From Saprospiraceae bacterium (lineage in GTDB: Bacteria; Bacteroidota; Bacteroidia; Chitinophagales; Saprospiraceae), in contig JABWBR010000027.1 in assembly GCA_013360405.1 (NCBI GenBank), positions 21,429-85,428 of the forward strand: DNA of 64,000 nucleotides, in the 5' to 3' direction. Below the pieces are notes generated by a model. The model had not been told where the DNA came from, did not search any database, and saw only the letters and a program-made list of their open reading frames with translations. Within the stretch, counting starts at the first letter, position 1, and the number at the start of each line of letters is the position of its first letter. Positions 50,185 to 58,702 of the stretch are shown one piece after another. The position numbers and the translations under genes are program-made.

Positions 50185-51765
50185 ATGCCGATGATCGAGG
50201 AGTACGCTTCGCGCGAACGAACTGTCAAGGGAATATTTCAATCTTCCCTGGAGGATCCACTAAGTGTTTTCCAGCAATTCAATACTGCCGGGATTGATTA
50301 TAAAGGGCAAATATCGAGCGCCTATTTTGCAAATGGTGTGGCGATGCAAATAGGTGCAAGTGTTGATGTGCTGGGATTGTTGGGTTTGGCAGCAGGAGTT
50401 CCAGCTATACCTGGGGTAAGTATTGACGTTGGGTTGGAGCTTAAAGGGAACCTCTCCAAAGAAACCATGGTGATCATGCAGCGATTTCCTCAACAAGCTT
50501 TTGAATTTCGGGTAGGATATTATTCATATACAGATCCCCAAACCAAGATCCCAACCTGGTATTACGGGCGACTCACTAATCCAAGTCAAAAACTGTGGCC
50601 TGTTTTGAAAACAAGCACCCCAATCACCCTCCTTGTATTGGGTGGAAGGGCCGCAGATATTGCGATCACGCTCTCTGCCGGCATTAGTATCGGCCTGCCA
50701 TTCTCTACGGACGAGCTAGGTTTGACGCTTAATCCAAAAATTTCCGGCGCTATCAACGGGCGGTTCATCCGCCTGAAAGACAACCAACCACTAAGTTATC
50801 CCAGTCCTGGAGACGGATTTGTGTTTGAGTTTGCCAAGGCAAGAGTTGTGGAGGTATTAGAAGCGCAAGGTGAGCCTAAACCCGTTGATTCCGTTGGGGT
50901 TCTAAGAAGATGGGCAGAAAGAATAAAACTACCATCCAGCAAACCTCCTCCTCCTGTTCCAGTTCGTAATATACCCGGCTATTTTCATTTGTTTGCTTTT
51001 TCGGGATTGATTGGCGCCGATGTTACTGTAAAAGGTAGTGCAGGAGTTCCTTTCTTTGGAACCCTGGCGCCTTTGGCATCCGCAGGGGCTACGGCTGGGG
51101 TTAGTGGGGAAGCGGGAATAATGTCCTATCGGGTGCAAACGGTAAATGACCCGGTGGTATATACCCAGGATACCTGGATCACTAACCGATGTATTAAGGC
51201 TGCGGCTAAAGTGTTCGCAAGTTTAAGCCTCGGTATTGCAGATTTTGACCCAACAATACGCGAGCAATCGTTAGGACCGGAATACGCTTATTATACCATG
51301 TCCTACGAGTCTGTATGCCGCTATTGGAATCGCAATAAAAATCCCTGGCAACTTCTCAATGGAAGTGGTGTGTCGTACGGCATGTCTGTATCCAGCAAAA
51401 GGCTAATTAATTGTATAACAACTCCTGGCCCCAAAAGCCAGGCGCTTATTAGTAGTTTAGCTAAGCAGCTTCGCGTTTCCACATCAACTATTCAGGATTT
51501 TATTAGTAAAGCGGGTAGTATAATTAAGTCGGATAAACTTCCTAAATACGTGTTTATTGAATCCAGTTTTGGATTTCCAAGTGAGGTCTCGCAACAATTG
51601 AACCAAAACTATGAGCCCGCTAATGGACTCCAGGATAGCGGAATTATAGCGTTTATGAATAAAATTAATAGCGGATATACTGATCCTCTGGAGGCTATCA
51701 GGATCAGATGGATTTCACGATCACCTCCTGGCGCGCCTGCGCACCCTCAAACTGCCGGTTTATGA
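50185..51765 (+). CDS. Unknown protein, N-terminal part of a probably frameshifted gene
   Basis: 526 residues, no signal peptide. Glycine-rich beta structure (SYAFANG-like repeats: ISSAYFANGVAMQIGASVDVLGLLGLAAGVPAIPGVSIDVGLELKG; GADVTVKGSAGVPFFGTLAPLASAGATAGVSGEAG). I recognise no family. The last 20 residues (ISRSPPGAPAHPQTAGL) are out of character; removing one base near 51712 joins this frame to the next one as ...RIRWFHDHLLARLRTL. The likely full protein is about 980 residues. The DNA here is AT-richer than the following ORF. Confidence 0.6.
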   Translation: MPMIEEYASRERTVKGIFQSSLEDPLSVFQQFNTAGIDYKGQISSAYFANGVAMQIGASVDVLGLLGLAAGVPAIPGVSIDVGLELKGNLSKETMVIMQRFPQQAFEFRVGYYSYTDPQTKIPTWYYGRLTNPSQKLWPVLKTSTPITLLVLGGRAADIAITLSAGISIGLPFSTDELGLTLNPKISGAINGRFIRLKDNQPLSYPSPGDGFVFEFAKARVVEVLEAQGEPKPVDSVGVLRRWAERIKLPSSKPPPPVPVRNIPGYFHLFAFSGLIGADVTVKGSAGVPFFGTLAPLASAGATAGVSGEAGIMSYRVQTVNDPVVYTQDTWITNRCIKAAAKVFASLSLGIADFDPTIREQSLGPEYAYYTMSYESVCRYWNRNKNPWQLLNGSGVSYGMSVSSKRLINCITTPGPKSQALISSLAKQLRVSTSTIQDFISKAGSIIKSDKLPKYVFIESSFGFPSEVSQQLNQNYEPANGLQDSGIIAFMNKINSGYTDPLEAIRIRWISRSPPGAPAHPQTAGL

Positions 51766-53134
51766 TCCCTATGAGGACAATTGGGATAAGCCTGATACCT
51801 CCACCTGGGGGCAGGTGGCCCGGGGTGTGGGCCGGTATCAGCCGCCGATCCCCGCTGAATTGGACGAAGCCGTAAAAGACGGCAAGAGCTTCTTTAATCC
51901 CATTCGCAATGGGTTCGTCGCCATCAAACAAATCCGGCTGATTGACGCCTTCGGGCAATACCGCGACATCGACCTGGGTACTGCCGCCATACTTCGGCCC
52001 CTGGATTTGCAGCCTGAAAACCGATCACTGGATGCACAGTTCCCGCCGGTTAATATTTCAGGTGTAGCGCAGAACCATCTATTCTGCCTCCCGCCCCGCA
52101 TCGTGCAATCCTGCCGCCTGAATTTCGACTGGCTCTCGGCCTCCAATGATACTATAGAACTGAACGCGCATCCGGCCTCCTCTCCCGTCTGCGGCTGGGT
52201 ATTGCCCAATCACCTCGACGACAGCCTGCTCATCTACGACCAGTCCGGGCTGCATCTGGGCGCTCTACAAAGCTACGCCGACAACACCGAAAAGGTAGAT
52301 TGGATACCGGCGCGTGCAGCTGAATCTGAGCGAATTGGCAACCCGCACCTGAAAGCATTTGTCGCCGGTTTCCTGAACGATACATCCGTCAATTTCAACG
52401 CCTTCCGGTCGGCCATCGACCGGGTATTGCTGACCATAGAACCCGCCGACTACCGGCAACACAACGCCCGGGCCGTTTTGTTCGGTCGTCCGCTGGCCCT
52501 GGTACAGGCCTCACTGGAATTAGAACTGAAAGGACTGCCTGCGCAAGACTGGTCGGAGCTCGCTTTTGGCAATCAGGTTGATCAGTTCAAAGACGGAGTA
52601 CCGATGCCGAAACTACCCGACCAAGCCTTCGCAAAAGTGCAGTTCCCCGTGCGATTGGGTGATCTGAGCGAGTTAAACGACGGCCTGGTGGGGTATTTCC
52701 CCTACGATGGCCAAAACTATACAATCAGCAGGAGTACTTTCCAGGCTGAAGACCAGGTCGACTCGCTATTGCTCAGTCCGGCCGGCGGCCCCGTTCGGCT
52801 GCTTATGCTCATCGACCCCAGGGCCGAGGTACACGCCACCACAGGGGTATTGCCCGTTGCATCGATCGAAATACCGCCCGACCAATACAAAGACGCCATG
52901 GAAAACCTGGAATTCAGCTTCCTGGTCAACCCGGTGCTCAGTCCGCAGGACCAACTCCGCTTACCGCTGCCTGCCGAAACGACGGGGCAATGGATGTTTA
53001 TAGGCGGCAATGCAACATCCGTCATACCGCAATCATCGAGTACGCCGGCAGCCTTTTATGATAAAATGCCCGCCTTTTACGAGGGCCGGCTGAAGACCGG
53101 CGTCGAGGAAAATGATAATTCGAAAACTAACTAA
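51659..53134 (+). CDS. Unknown protein, C-terminal part of the same broken gene
   Basis: The frame is open from 51659; the first usable start is the GTG at 51815 (439 residues), but coding character begins near 51713 (FHDHLLARLRTLKLPVYDPYEDNWDKPDTSTWGQVARGVG), i.e. upstream of any start codon, as expected for a continuation of the preceding ORF. Residues IKQIRLIDAFGQYRDIDL and LLMLIDPRAEVHATTGVLPVASIEIPPDQY are beta-rich. No known domain recognised. GC-rich in contrast to 50185-51700. It ends 14 bases before the lectin-tailed ORF. Confidence 0.55.
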   Translation: MKLIADILILWRLSGSDGFHDHLLARLRTLKLPVYDPYEDNWDKPDTSTWGQVARGVGRYQPPIPAELDEAVKDGKSFFNPIRNGFVAIKQIRLIDAFGQYRDIDLGTAAILRPLDLQPENRSLDAQFPPVNISGVAQNHLFCLPPRIVQSCRLNFDWLSASNDTIELNAHPASSPVCGWVLPNHLDDSLLIYDQSGLHLGALQSYADNTEKVDWIPARAAESERIGNPHLKAFVAGFLNDTSVNFNAFRSAIDRVLLTIEPADYRQHNARAVLFGRPLALVQASLELELKGLPAQDWSELAFGNQVDQFKDGVPMPKLPDQAFAKVQFPVRLGDLSELNDGLVGYFPYDGQNYTISRSTFQAEDQVDSLLLSPAGGPVRLLMLIDPRAEVHATTGVLPVASIEIPPDQYKDAMENLEFSFLVNPVLSPQDQLRLPLPAETTGQWMFIGGNATSVIPQSSSTPAAFYDKMPAFYEGRLKTGVEENDNSKTN

Positions 53135-53148
53135 ACATTCAACACAAC

Positions 53149-55290
53149 ATGAAAAGGCCATTATCCATATCCTTCAACAATACTACTTCACCGCCCCAGA
53201 TAGAGACACAACAACAATTTATGGCACGCTCTGCCAGGATGTTTATGGCGATGAATGTTGTAACATCACAGCCAGATTCCAATGCCACATTATATGCACA
53301 AACGGACAAACCGGATTTTGTCAATAAGGTGGAAATAGGCTTTACAAATAATAAAGTCGATCAAAATTTCGCAACTGGCGATTATTTGGAATTGAATTTT
53401 ACGCAACTTCAATATAATAACGGAGGGCAAATTCAGGGTGTTGACGCAACTAAAATCACTTTGGCCGATGCGTCGGGCGACTGGGTAATTCCGACAGGTC
53501 AAACCGGCCCCAAAATCAAGTTGCAGTGCGCCAATGCTTTCACCTGGAAAAAGGACGAAAATCGTTCGGTTGCGCTAAATATCCCGGTTAATCCCATTAC
53601 TGATCCGGTAAAAAAAATCGGCGACTTCGCCGTATCCGACGCCAGCCATTTTGGAAACAACAAACCCTCCAACGAATGCGTGGTCACCACCGCCTCGTTC
53701 GGGGCCAAACAAAAACCCCTCCCCGTCCGGGCTTATTTTGTTGACCCAGAGGTAAAAGTACCCGATATACCGGATAAACACGATGACGTGGTATTCATCA
53801 CCCCCGCCGGCTTAGACGACATACCGAATAAGCTGAGCTTTGAGATAGATTATTCCAGCCTAACCGGCAATGGAGACCCGAGCAAACTGGGCGTGCCGGA
53901 ATTGACCCTGTCTATACAAGCCGGCGAAGATGACTGGGACCTGGCGCCGCCCAACAGCGCGGAGAATATAGGACTGAATATCTCACACGACGTAGATTAC
54001 GGCACAAATCCGCAGTGGTCGATCAGCCATGTAGACAACGAAAACTTTATCCAGTTTAAGTGCGTGCCCGAGGTGGAGACCTCATTGCTTCCGCTGACCG
54101 GCGGAAAAAAGATCCGCCTCGAGCTGTCCAATATCGTTACCGCTTTGTCCGACGGCACTGTAAATATGACCTTACAGATCAGTGGCATAGACGGATTTTC
54201 CGATTGGTGCTGGTTTTTGGTGATCCAGAAGGAAGAGCCGAAGCCGCAGATAGTGTCGTTTGATATTGCGAGTCCGACGAACGCTTTACTTTCAGTAGGA
54301 CAAGCCGTTAAATTGACATGGCAGACGTTTGCCATCAAAGCTTTGGAGCTTAACTATATTCCTTTGGTAGGGAGTCAGGTTACAGAAAAACTTACCGGTA
54401 AACTCACGGAAAAGGACGGTTATGAAGTTGTGCCGGCTGCTACTAATAGCAATATTCCGGATGATTTTACAAAAACACAAGCGCTACCCCTTAATTTGGT
54501 AGCAACAAAAGCTGACGGCAATACTATTTCACGACAGGTCGTAGTAACGATGAAGGCGCCGGCGCCGGTGCTTGAGATTTCTAATGTGAATATGCAGGTT
54601 GAGAATAAATGTTTGAATTTTAGTTATATGACCCGATTTACAAAGCAATTTGCATTGATGCAAAAAGGTCATGTTCTTTTGGATATGCCTGTCAGTAATG
54701 GCGCCAAACAATCTACCCAGATGGGTCGGTATAGTTTTGACAGAATCAGAGATGATGGCCCCCTTTCAGATGGATATCACTGGCCCGCTGATAGCCAGAG
54801 CCAGGGAGGAGATTGTAAAATTGTACTTCTTGCTACTAATCAGAATGGGAGTACCTCAAAGGATTTGTATTTCGACAAACTATATCAAGATCATCTGGGA
54901 GGAGATGATGGTGGCGTTTTTAATCCCGTGATTGTTCAATCAGTAGCTATCCGGCATGGAAATCATATAGATGCGATAATTATTAATGGCACACAACATG
55001 GAGGGGGAGGAGGAAGCCTGACAGATACGCTAACGCTTGGAGATGGAGAATATATAAGCAGCCTCGAAGTTCGCGCTAATTGGTTTGATCTTGGTGGTAC
55101 TTTTACTACTGATTGGAAACAGTTGGTCAGATATATCAAAATTGAGACTAATCTAGGCCGTTCAATTGAAGGAGGAACTACAGGCGACGACGACGGCACA
55201 GGTACAGACTCCGGCAGAATAATCATGCTGGGCGGTAGATCCGGTAAGTTTTTGGATGCTTTGGATGTTTATTATTTGCCAAAGCACTAA
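53149..55290 (+). CDS. Large protein with Ig-like region and C-terminal jacalin-like lectin domain
   Basis: 713 residues, no signal peptide, no sorting domain. Residues 1-380 are beta-rich and unfamiliar. About 385-480 (IVSFDIASPTNALLSVGQAVKLTWQTFAIKALEL) read like an Ig/PKD-type repeat. The last about 135 residues fit a jacalin-type beta-prism lectin: IVQSVAIRHGNHIDAIIING, HGGGGGSLTDTLTLGDGEYISSLEVRANW, RYIKIETNLGRSIEGG, GGRSGKFLDALDVYYLP. Hence probable carbohydrate binding. Base composition changes within the gene (middle GC-rich, ends AT-rich), suggesting recombination. Absence of a signal suggests use of a non-Sec route or an intracellular role. Function unknown. Confidence 0.65.
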   Translation: MKRPLSISFNNTTSPPQIETQQQFMARSARMFMAMNVVTSQPDSNATLYAQTDKPDFVNKVEIGFTNNKVDQNFATGDYLELNFTQLQYNNGGQIQGVDATKITLADASGDWVIPTGQTGPKIKLQCANAFTWKKDENRSVALNIPVNPITDPVKKIGDFAVSDASHFGNNKPSNECVVTTASFGAKQKPLPVRAYFVDPEVKVPDIPDKHDDVVFITPAGLDDIPNKLSFEIDYSSLTGNGDPSKLGVPELTLSIQAGEDDWDLAPPNSAENIGLNISHDVDYGTNPQWSISHVDNENFIQFKCVPEVETSLLPLTGGKKIRLELSNIVTALSDGTVNMTLQISGIDGFSDWCWFLVIQKEEPKPQIVSFDIASPTNALLSVGQAVKLTWQTFAIKALELNYIPLVGSQVTEKLTGKLTEKDGYEVVPAATNSNIPDDFTKTQALPLNLVATKADGNTISRQVVVTMKAPAPVLEISNVNMQVENKCLNFSYMTRFTKQFALMQKGHVLLDMPVSNGAKQSTQMGRYSFDRIRDDGPLSDGYHWPADSQSQGGDCKIVLLATNQNGSTSKDLYFDKLYQDHLGGDDGGVFNPVIVQSVAIRHGNHIDAIIINGTQHGGGGGSLTDTLTLGDGEYISSLEVRANWFDLGGTFTTDWKQLVRYIKIETNLGRSIEGGTTGDDDGTGTDSGRIIMLGGRSGKFLDALDVYYLPKH

Positions 55291-55380
55291 TCCCTTATTA
55301 GGCGCCAATCCCGATTCGTAAATCAAAATCAACCTAAAAAAATGATGGAACTGCAGGCCATTGGCGCCCGCGGGTAAGGC

Positions 55381-56805
55381 TCAATCAAACAATACATCCA
55401 GGGTCAGGTCCTGCGCAACCGTCGCTAAAAAATGCTCATTTCGCTTTGCCCCAAAAACGGTGAGCAGGGTGAGGAATACATTTTTTCGGGTATGCGTGTG
55501 TTGTTTGAAAACTTCGACCTTTTCGCGCAGATGGCCGGCATATTCTTTAGTCACCTCGAATTCGGTGTTGTGAAATTTCAACTCAAGCAAATTGATACAA
55601 TTATCGCTGCGGTCAATGATAAAGTCAATTTGTGCTCCCGGCGTCGTTGCGTTGCCCTTTTGGGCCCAGGAATATTCGTTCGAGACAATGCCGTGAATCC
55701 CCAAGGCTTTTTTGATCTGAAAAACGTGTTTGAAACAAACGTTCTCGAACGCATAGTCTGTCCAGTTTATAAACGCCGGCGTGGCGGAAATCTGTTGCCA
55801 GCTATCTGTTCCCTTCTTGTTGTGCAGAAAACGAAAATAGAACAACGAAAATTCGTCCACCAGGCGATAGAGGCAATCTTCGCTGACCTTTGTGAGCGGG
55901 TAGATCCGCTGGATAAATCCGCACTGTAAGAGTTCTTCCAGTATCAGCGTGAGTCCGCCGCCACTGGTCATGCCCGTCGCTTTGATAATTTCATTTCGTG
56001 TCAGGCCTTTGTTTTTTTTAGCTAATGCCTGCACAACGGTTTCGTGGCCCTGATTGTGTTTGAAAAGAGCGGCATAAAGGTTGGGGAACTCGTCTTTGAG
56101 CCTTGCCCCGCTGCCAAGTAACAACTCATCCAATATTTGCGCGACACTTTTACCGGGGCGTATATCTTTGATGTAAAACGGTATGCCCCCGACGCACATG
56201 TAGAGTTGCACAATGTCTTTTATGGAAAGTCGTACGTTTTGCGCCTCCAAAAATAACTTCACCTCGCCAAGGCGGAAAGGCATCAATTGCAGGTGTTGTG
56301 TGATGCGATTATGCACCCCCCCCCTGTCGTTGATGACCTTTTGGATGATCCATGACGCCGCAGAACCGCAAATAACGAGAATGATGTCATCGCGTTTGGT
56401 ACAGAACTGGTTCCAAAAATTGTCCAATGCCGCTAAAAAGCCTGCACGAGGCGTCTCAAACCAGGGAATTTCATCCAGAAAAACAACTTTCTTTTCGCCC
56501 GAGGGCAGCTTTGTCAAATAGCTCCGCAATTGGGCAAACGCCTGGAGCCAGGTTTTGGGCGGGAGGCCTGGTTTCTCCATTTTGTTGTATTCGGCGAGCG
56601 TGAGCCAGAAATTCTCCAATTGCTGCGCCATGTCTTTTTGGTGCAGGCCACTACACTCGAAAACAATCCGGTCGGCATAAACCTGCCTAACCAGATAGGT
56701 CTTTCCGATACGCCTCCTTCCATAAACGGCCACAAATTCCGATTCATCCTTGTGCAGCAGGCTATTCAGCAAAGCCGTTTCTTCAACCCTTCCTATCAAT
56801 TTCAT
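55381..56805 (-). CDS. Archaeal-type ATPase with winged helix and DUF234 domain (copy 1)
   Basis: 474 residues. P-loop AAA-like ATPase (STAND-related): EFVAVYGRRRIGKTYLVRQVY (Walker A, about 20-40), VVFLDEIPWFETPRAGFLAALDNFWN (Walker B), LVICGSAASWIIQKVIND (sensor 1). A winged helix follows (NKGLTRNEIIKATGMTSGGGLTLILEELLQCGFI), and the C-terminal DUF234 region (ALGIHGIVSNEYSWAQKGN...GAQIDFIIDRSDNCINLLELKFHN) has the PD-(D/E)xK nuclease-like core (D...E-x-K). Paralogue of 56944-58380. Cellular role unknown; members are common in mobile and defence-rich regions. Three CGCCAAAT boxes precede it. Confidence 0.85.
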   Translation of the reverse strand: MKLIGRVEETALLNSLLHKDESEFVAVYGRRRIGKTYLVRQVYADRIVFECSGLHQKDMAQQLENFWLTLAEYNKMEKPGLPPKTWLQAFAQLRSYLTKLPSGEKKVVFLDEIPWFETPRAGFLAALDNFWNQFCTKRDDIILVICGSAASWIIQKVINDRGGVHNRITQHLQLMPFRLGEVKLFLEAQNVRLSIKDIVQLYMCVGGIPFYIKDIRPGKSVAQILDELLLGSGARLKDEFPNLYAALFKHNQGHETVVQALAKKNKGLTRNEIIKATGMTSGGGLTLILEELLQCGFIQRIYPLTKVSEDCLYRLVDEFSLFYFRFLHNKKGTDSWQQISATPAFINWTDYAFENVCFKHVFQIKKALGIHGIVSNEYSWAQKGNATTPGAQIDFIIDRSDNCINLLELKFHNTEFEVTKEYAGHLREKVEVFKQHTHTRKNVFLTLLTVFGAKRNEHFLATVAQDLTLDVLFD

Positions 56806-56825
56806 ATGAGGAATTGATTTTATAG

Positions 56826-56886
56826 TTCGCCAAATATACGATTATTTTTTAAATTTGGCGAATTATATTTTTATAACTCGCCAAAT
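56826..56886. promoter_or_regulatory. Three CGCCAAAT boxes upstream of ATPase copy 1
   Basis: TTCGCCAAAT (56826-56835), its complement ATTTGGCGAA (56853-56862), and CTCGCCAAAT (56877-56886), with regular spacing of 17 and 14 bases. Likely an operator or fold-back element; these words are not seen elsewhere in the window. Confidence 0.6.
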
Positions 56887-56943
56887 AAGCGCTAAATGTA
56901 AAAAAAATGGCGCGTTCAAGAGAGAAAGCTCTGCTGTTGTTTT

Positions 56944-58380
56944 CTATCCAAATAACCCTTCCATCGAAATCTCGCTATCTACCTCTTCAATGTAGTACTT
57001 GTTTTGCAAGGCGGGGTAGGTAGTGAGCAAAGTAGTAAAAACCGCCTTTTTAGTTTGGGATACCTGCTTGAAAATGGTTTTGCGAAGCCGCAATTGAGCG
57101 GCAGCGTCTTTGTCCATCGCGTAGTTTTCTCTGGTAAATTTAGCCTCGCACAAATGAATGATCTGGTCTGCCCGGTCAATGATCATATCTATTTGCGCAC
57201 CGGGCAGGCTATCATCTCCGCTGAATTTCCAGGAACTATGCCGCGTGTAAACGCCGCTGATGCCCAAAGCTGATTTGATCTGGTCAATGTGCATCATACA
57301 AATATTCTCAAATGCATAGCCGCTCCAGGCGGTATAGGTATTTTGCCGAGACAATTGTTCCCATATCCTGCTACCGGAGCCCTTATTCGCTTGTATAAAT
57401 TTGAGGTAAAACAGTGAGTATAAGTCGGTAAGTTTATAGATGGTATCTTTTTTCCTTTTATACAGAGGCTGTAGCTTGCTGATAAAGTCGCTTTCACATA
57501 ATTCTTCCAGTATTGTGGTCAAAGGCCCTTCGCTTATGCCGGTAGCTTCGTAGATCGCTTTGCGGGTCATGCCCTGCGGCCTGTTGGCCAAAACCTCGAC
57601 TATGGCGATATGGCGCTCTGCGTTCCGGAATAGCGAATGGTATAACTGGTTGTATTCTTCCTGCAACAATCCTTGCGGCGAAAAACAAATGGCATCAATC
57701 AGTTGCGTGGCGCTTTTGCCTTTCTCTGCTTCTTTGAGATAAAACGGTATGCCGCCCATAACCATGTATAATTCGAGTATCTGGTATTGCGGCAACTGCA
57801 CGCCCATGTGCTGAAGAAACGATGCCGTTTCGCTTAAAGAAAAAGGCGCCAGTTTGATCCGCTGCGTGATCCGGTTGTACAATCCACCCCGGGCGTTCAC
57901 CAGCTTTTTTCTGATCCACGACGAGGCCGAGCCACAAGCAATGAGTAGTACGTGATCCATCCTGGATACGTGTTGATTCCAAAAGTATTCCAGCGCAGAA
58001 ATGAATTCCGACCGGGGGGTGTCCATCCAGGGCATCTCATCCAGAAATACCACATGTTTACTTTCAGGCCGGGGTAAGCCCAGCAGATAGTCAGCCAGAT
58101 ACTCAAATGCCTGAAACCAGGATGCAGGCGCCTGCGTCTCTTTTTGTCTGCCGGCACGCCGCAGGTACTCCCCAAAAAAGTTGAGTAGTTGCTGTTCTTT
58201 GGTTCCCTCTTTGGTGCCGGCAAGTTCAAATACAATCTGGTCGTTCAGGTGCCGGCGAATCAGAAAAGTTTTACCAACTCTTCTCCTGCCGTAGATAGCC
58301 AGAAATTCTGCCTGCCCCGACTGCATGATTTTATCTAATTTTTCTTTTTCCTTTTGTCGACCAATAATTACTGAAGCCAT
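56944..58380 (-). CDS. Archaeal-type ATPase with winged helix and DUF234 domain (copy 2)
   Basis: 478 residues, colinear with the neighbouring 474-residue protein. Walker A AIYGRRRVGKTFLIRRHL, Walker B VVFLDEMPWMDTPRSEFISALEYFWN, sensor LLIACGSASSWIRKKLVNARGGLYNRITQRI, winged helix NRPQGMTRKAIYEATGISEGPLTTILEELCESDFI, and nuclease-like core GAQIDMIIDRADQIIHLCEAKFT. The same architecture therefore occurs twice in tandem, same strand, but with diverged sequence. It has its own inverted-repeat promoter region with GAGAAATC words. Confidence 0.85.
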   Translation of the reverse strand: MASVIIGRQKEKEKLDKIMQSGQAEFLAIYGRRRVGKTFLIRRHLNDQIVFELAGTKEGTKEQQLLNFFGEYLRRAGRQKETQAPASWFQAFEYLADYLLGLPRPESKHVVFLDEMPWMDTPRSEFISALEYFWNQHVSRMDHVLLIACGSASSWIRKKLVNARGGLYNRITQRIKLAPFSLSETASFLQHMGVQLPQYQILELYMVMGGIPFYLKEAEKGKSATQLIDAICFSPQGLLQEEYNQLYHSLFRNAERHIAIVEVLANRPQGMTRKAIYEATGISEGPLTTILEELCESDFISKLQPLYKRKKDTIYKLTDLYSLFYLKFIQANKGSGSRIWEQLSRQNTYTAWSGYAFENICMMHIDQIKSALGISGVYTRHSSWKFSGDDSLPGAQIDMIIDRADQIIHLCEAKFTRENYAMDKDAAAQLRLRKTIFKQVSQTKKAVFTTLLTTYPALQNKYYIEEVDSEISMEGLFG

Positions 58381-58396
58381 GATGAATACTATTATT

Positions 58397-58480
58397 CGAG
58401 AAATGATGGTAAATATACGAGATTTCTCTCGGCAAAAGGTGTTAACTCAGAGAAATCTATTCTTTTTCAATAGATTTCTC
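58397..58480. promoter_or_regulatory. GAGAAAT(C) inverted repeats upstream of ATPase copy 2
   Basis: CGAGAAAT (58397-58404), AGATTTCTC (complement, about 58420-58428), GAGAAATCTATT (58450-58461) and its perfect complement AATAGATTTCTC (58469-58480) around CTTTTTC. Four copies of one word in 84 bases, arranged as inverted pairs. Compare the CGCCAAAT set before copy 1. Confidence 0.65.
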
Positions 58481-58504
58481 GCGTTATATCTTCCTGAACA
58501 CTAA

Positions 58505-58605
58505 ATCTTTGTGGTACTTCGTGCCCTTAGTGCCTTAGTGGTAAAGATTTTCGGCGCCACATTTTTTTTAACACAAAGGCTCGAAGAACACCAAGTACCA
58601 CTAAG
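58505..58605. repeat. About 100-base dispersed hairpin element, copy 2
   Basis: gtggtacttcgtgcccttag, gccttagtgg, then tttttttaacacaaaggctcg...caccaagtaccactaag. The outer arms (tagtggt / accacta) pair; same ends as 21421-21521 with a different middle. Confidence 0.75.
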
Positions 58606-58702
58606 CATGTCTCTCATTTCGAAAAACACAAAATTGCAGTGCTTATTGGTTGGCAGTTGGTATTTTCTTATATTTAAAACCCAAAACAAAACCATACCCG
58701 CC

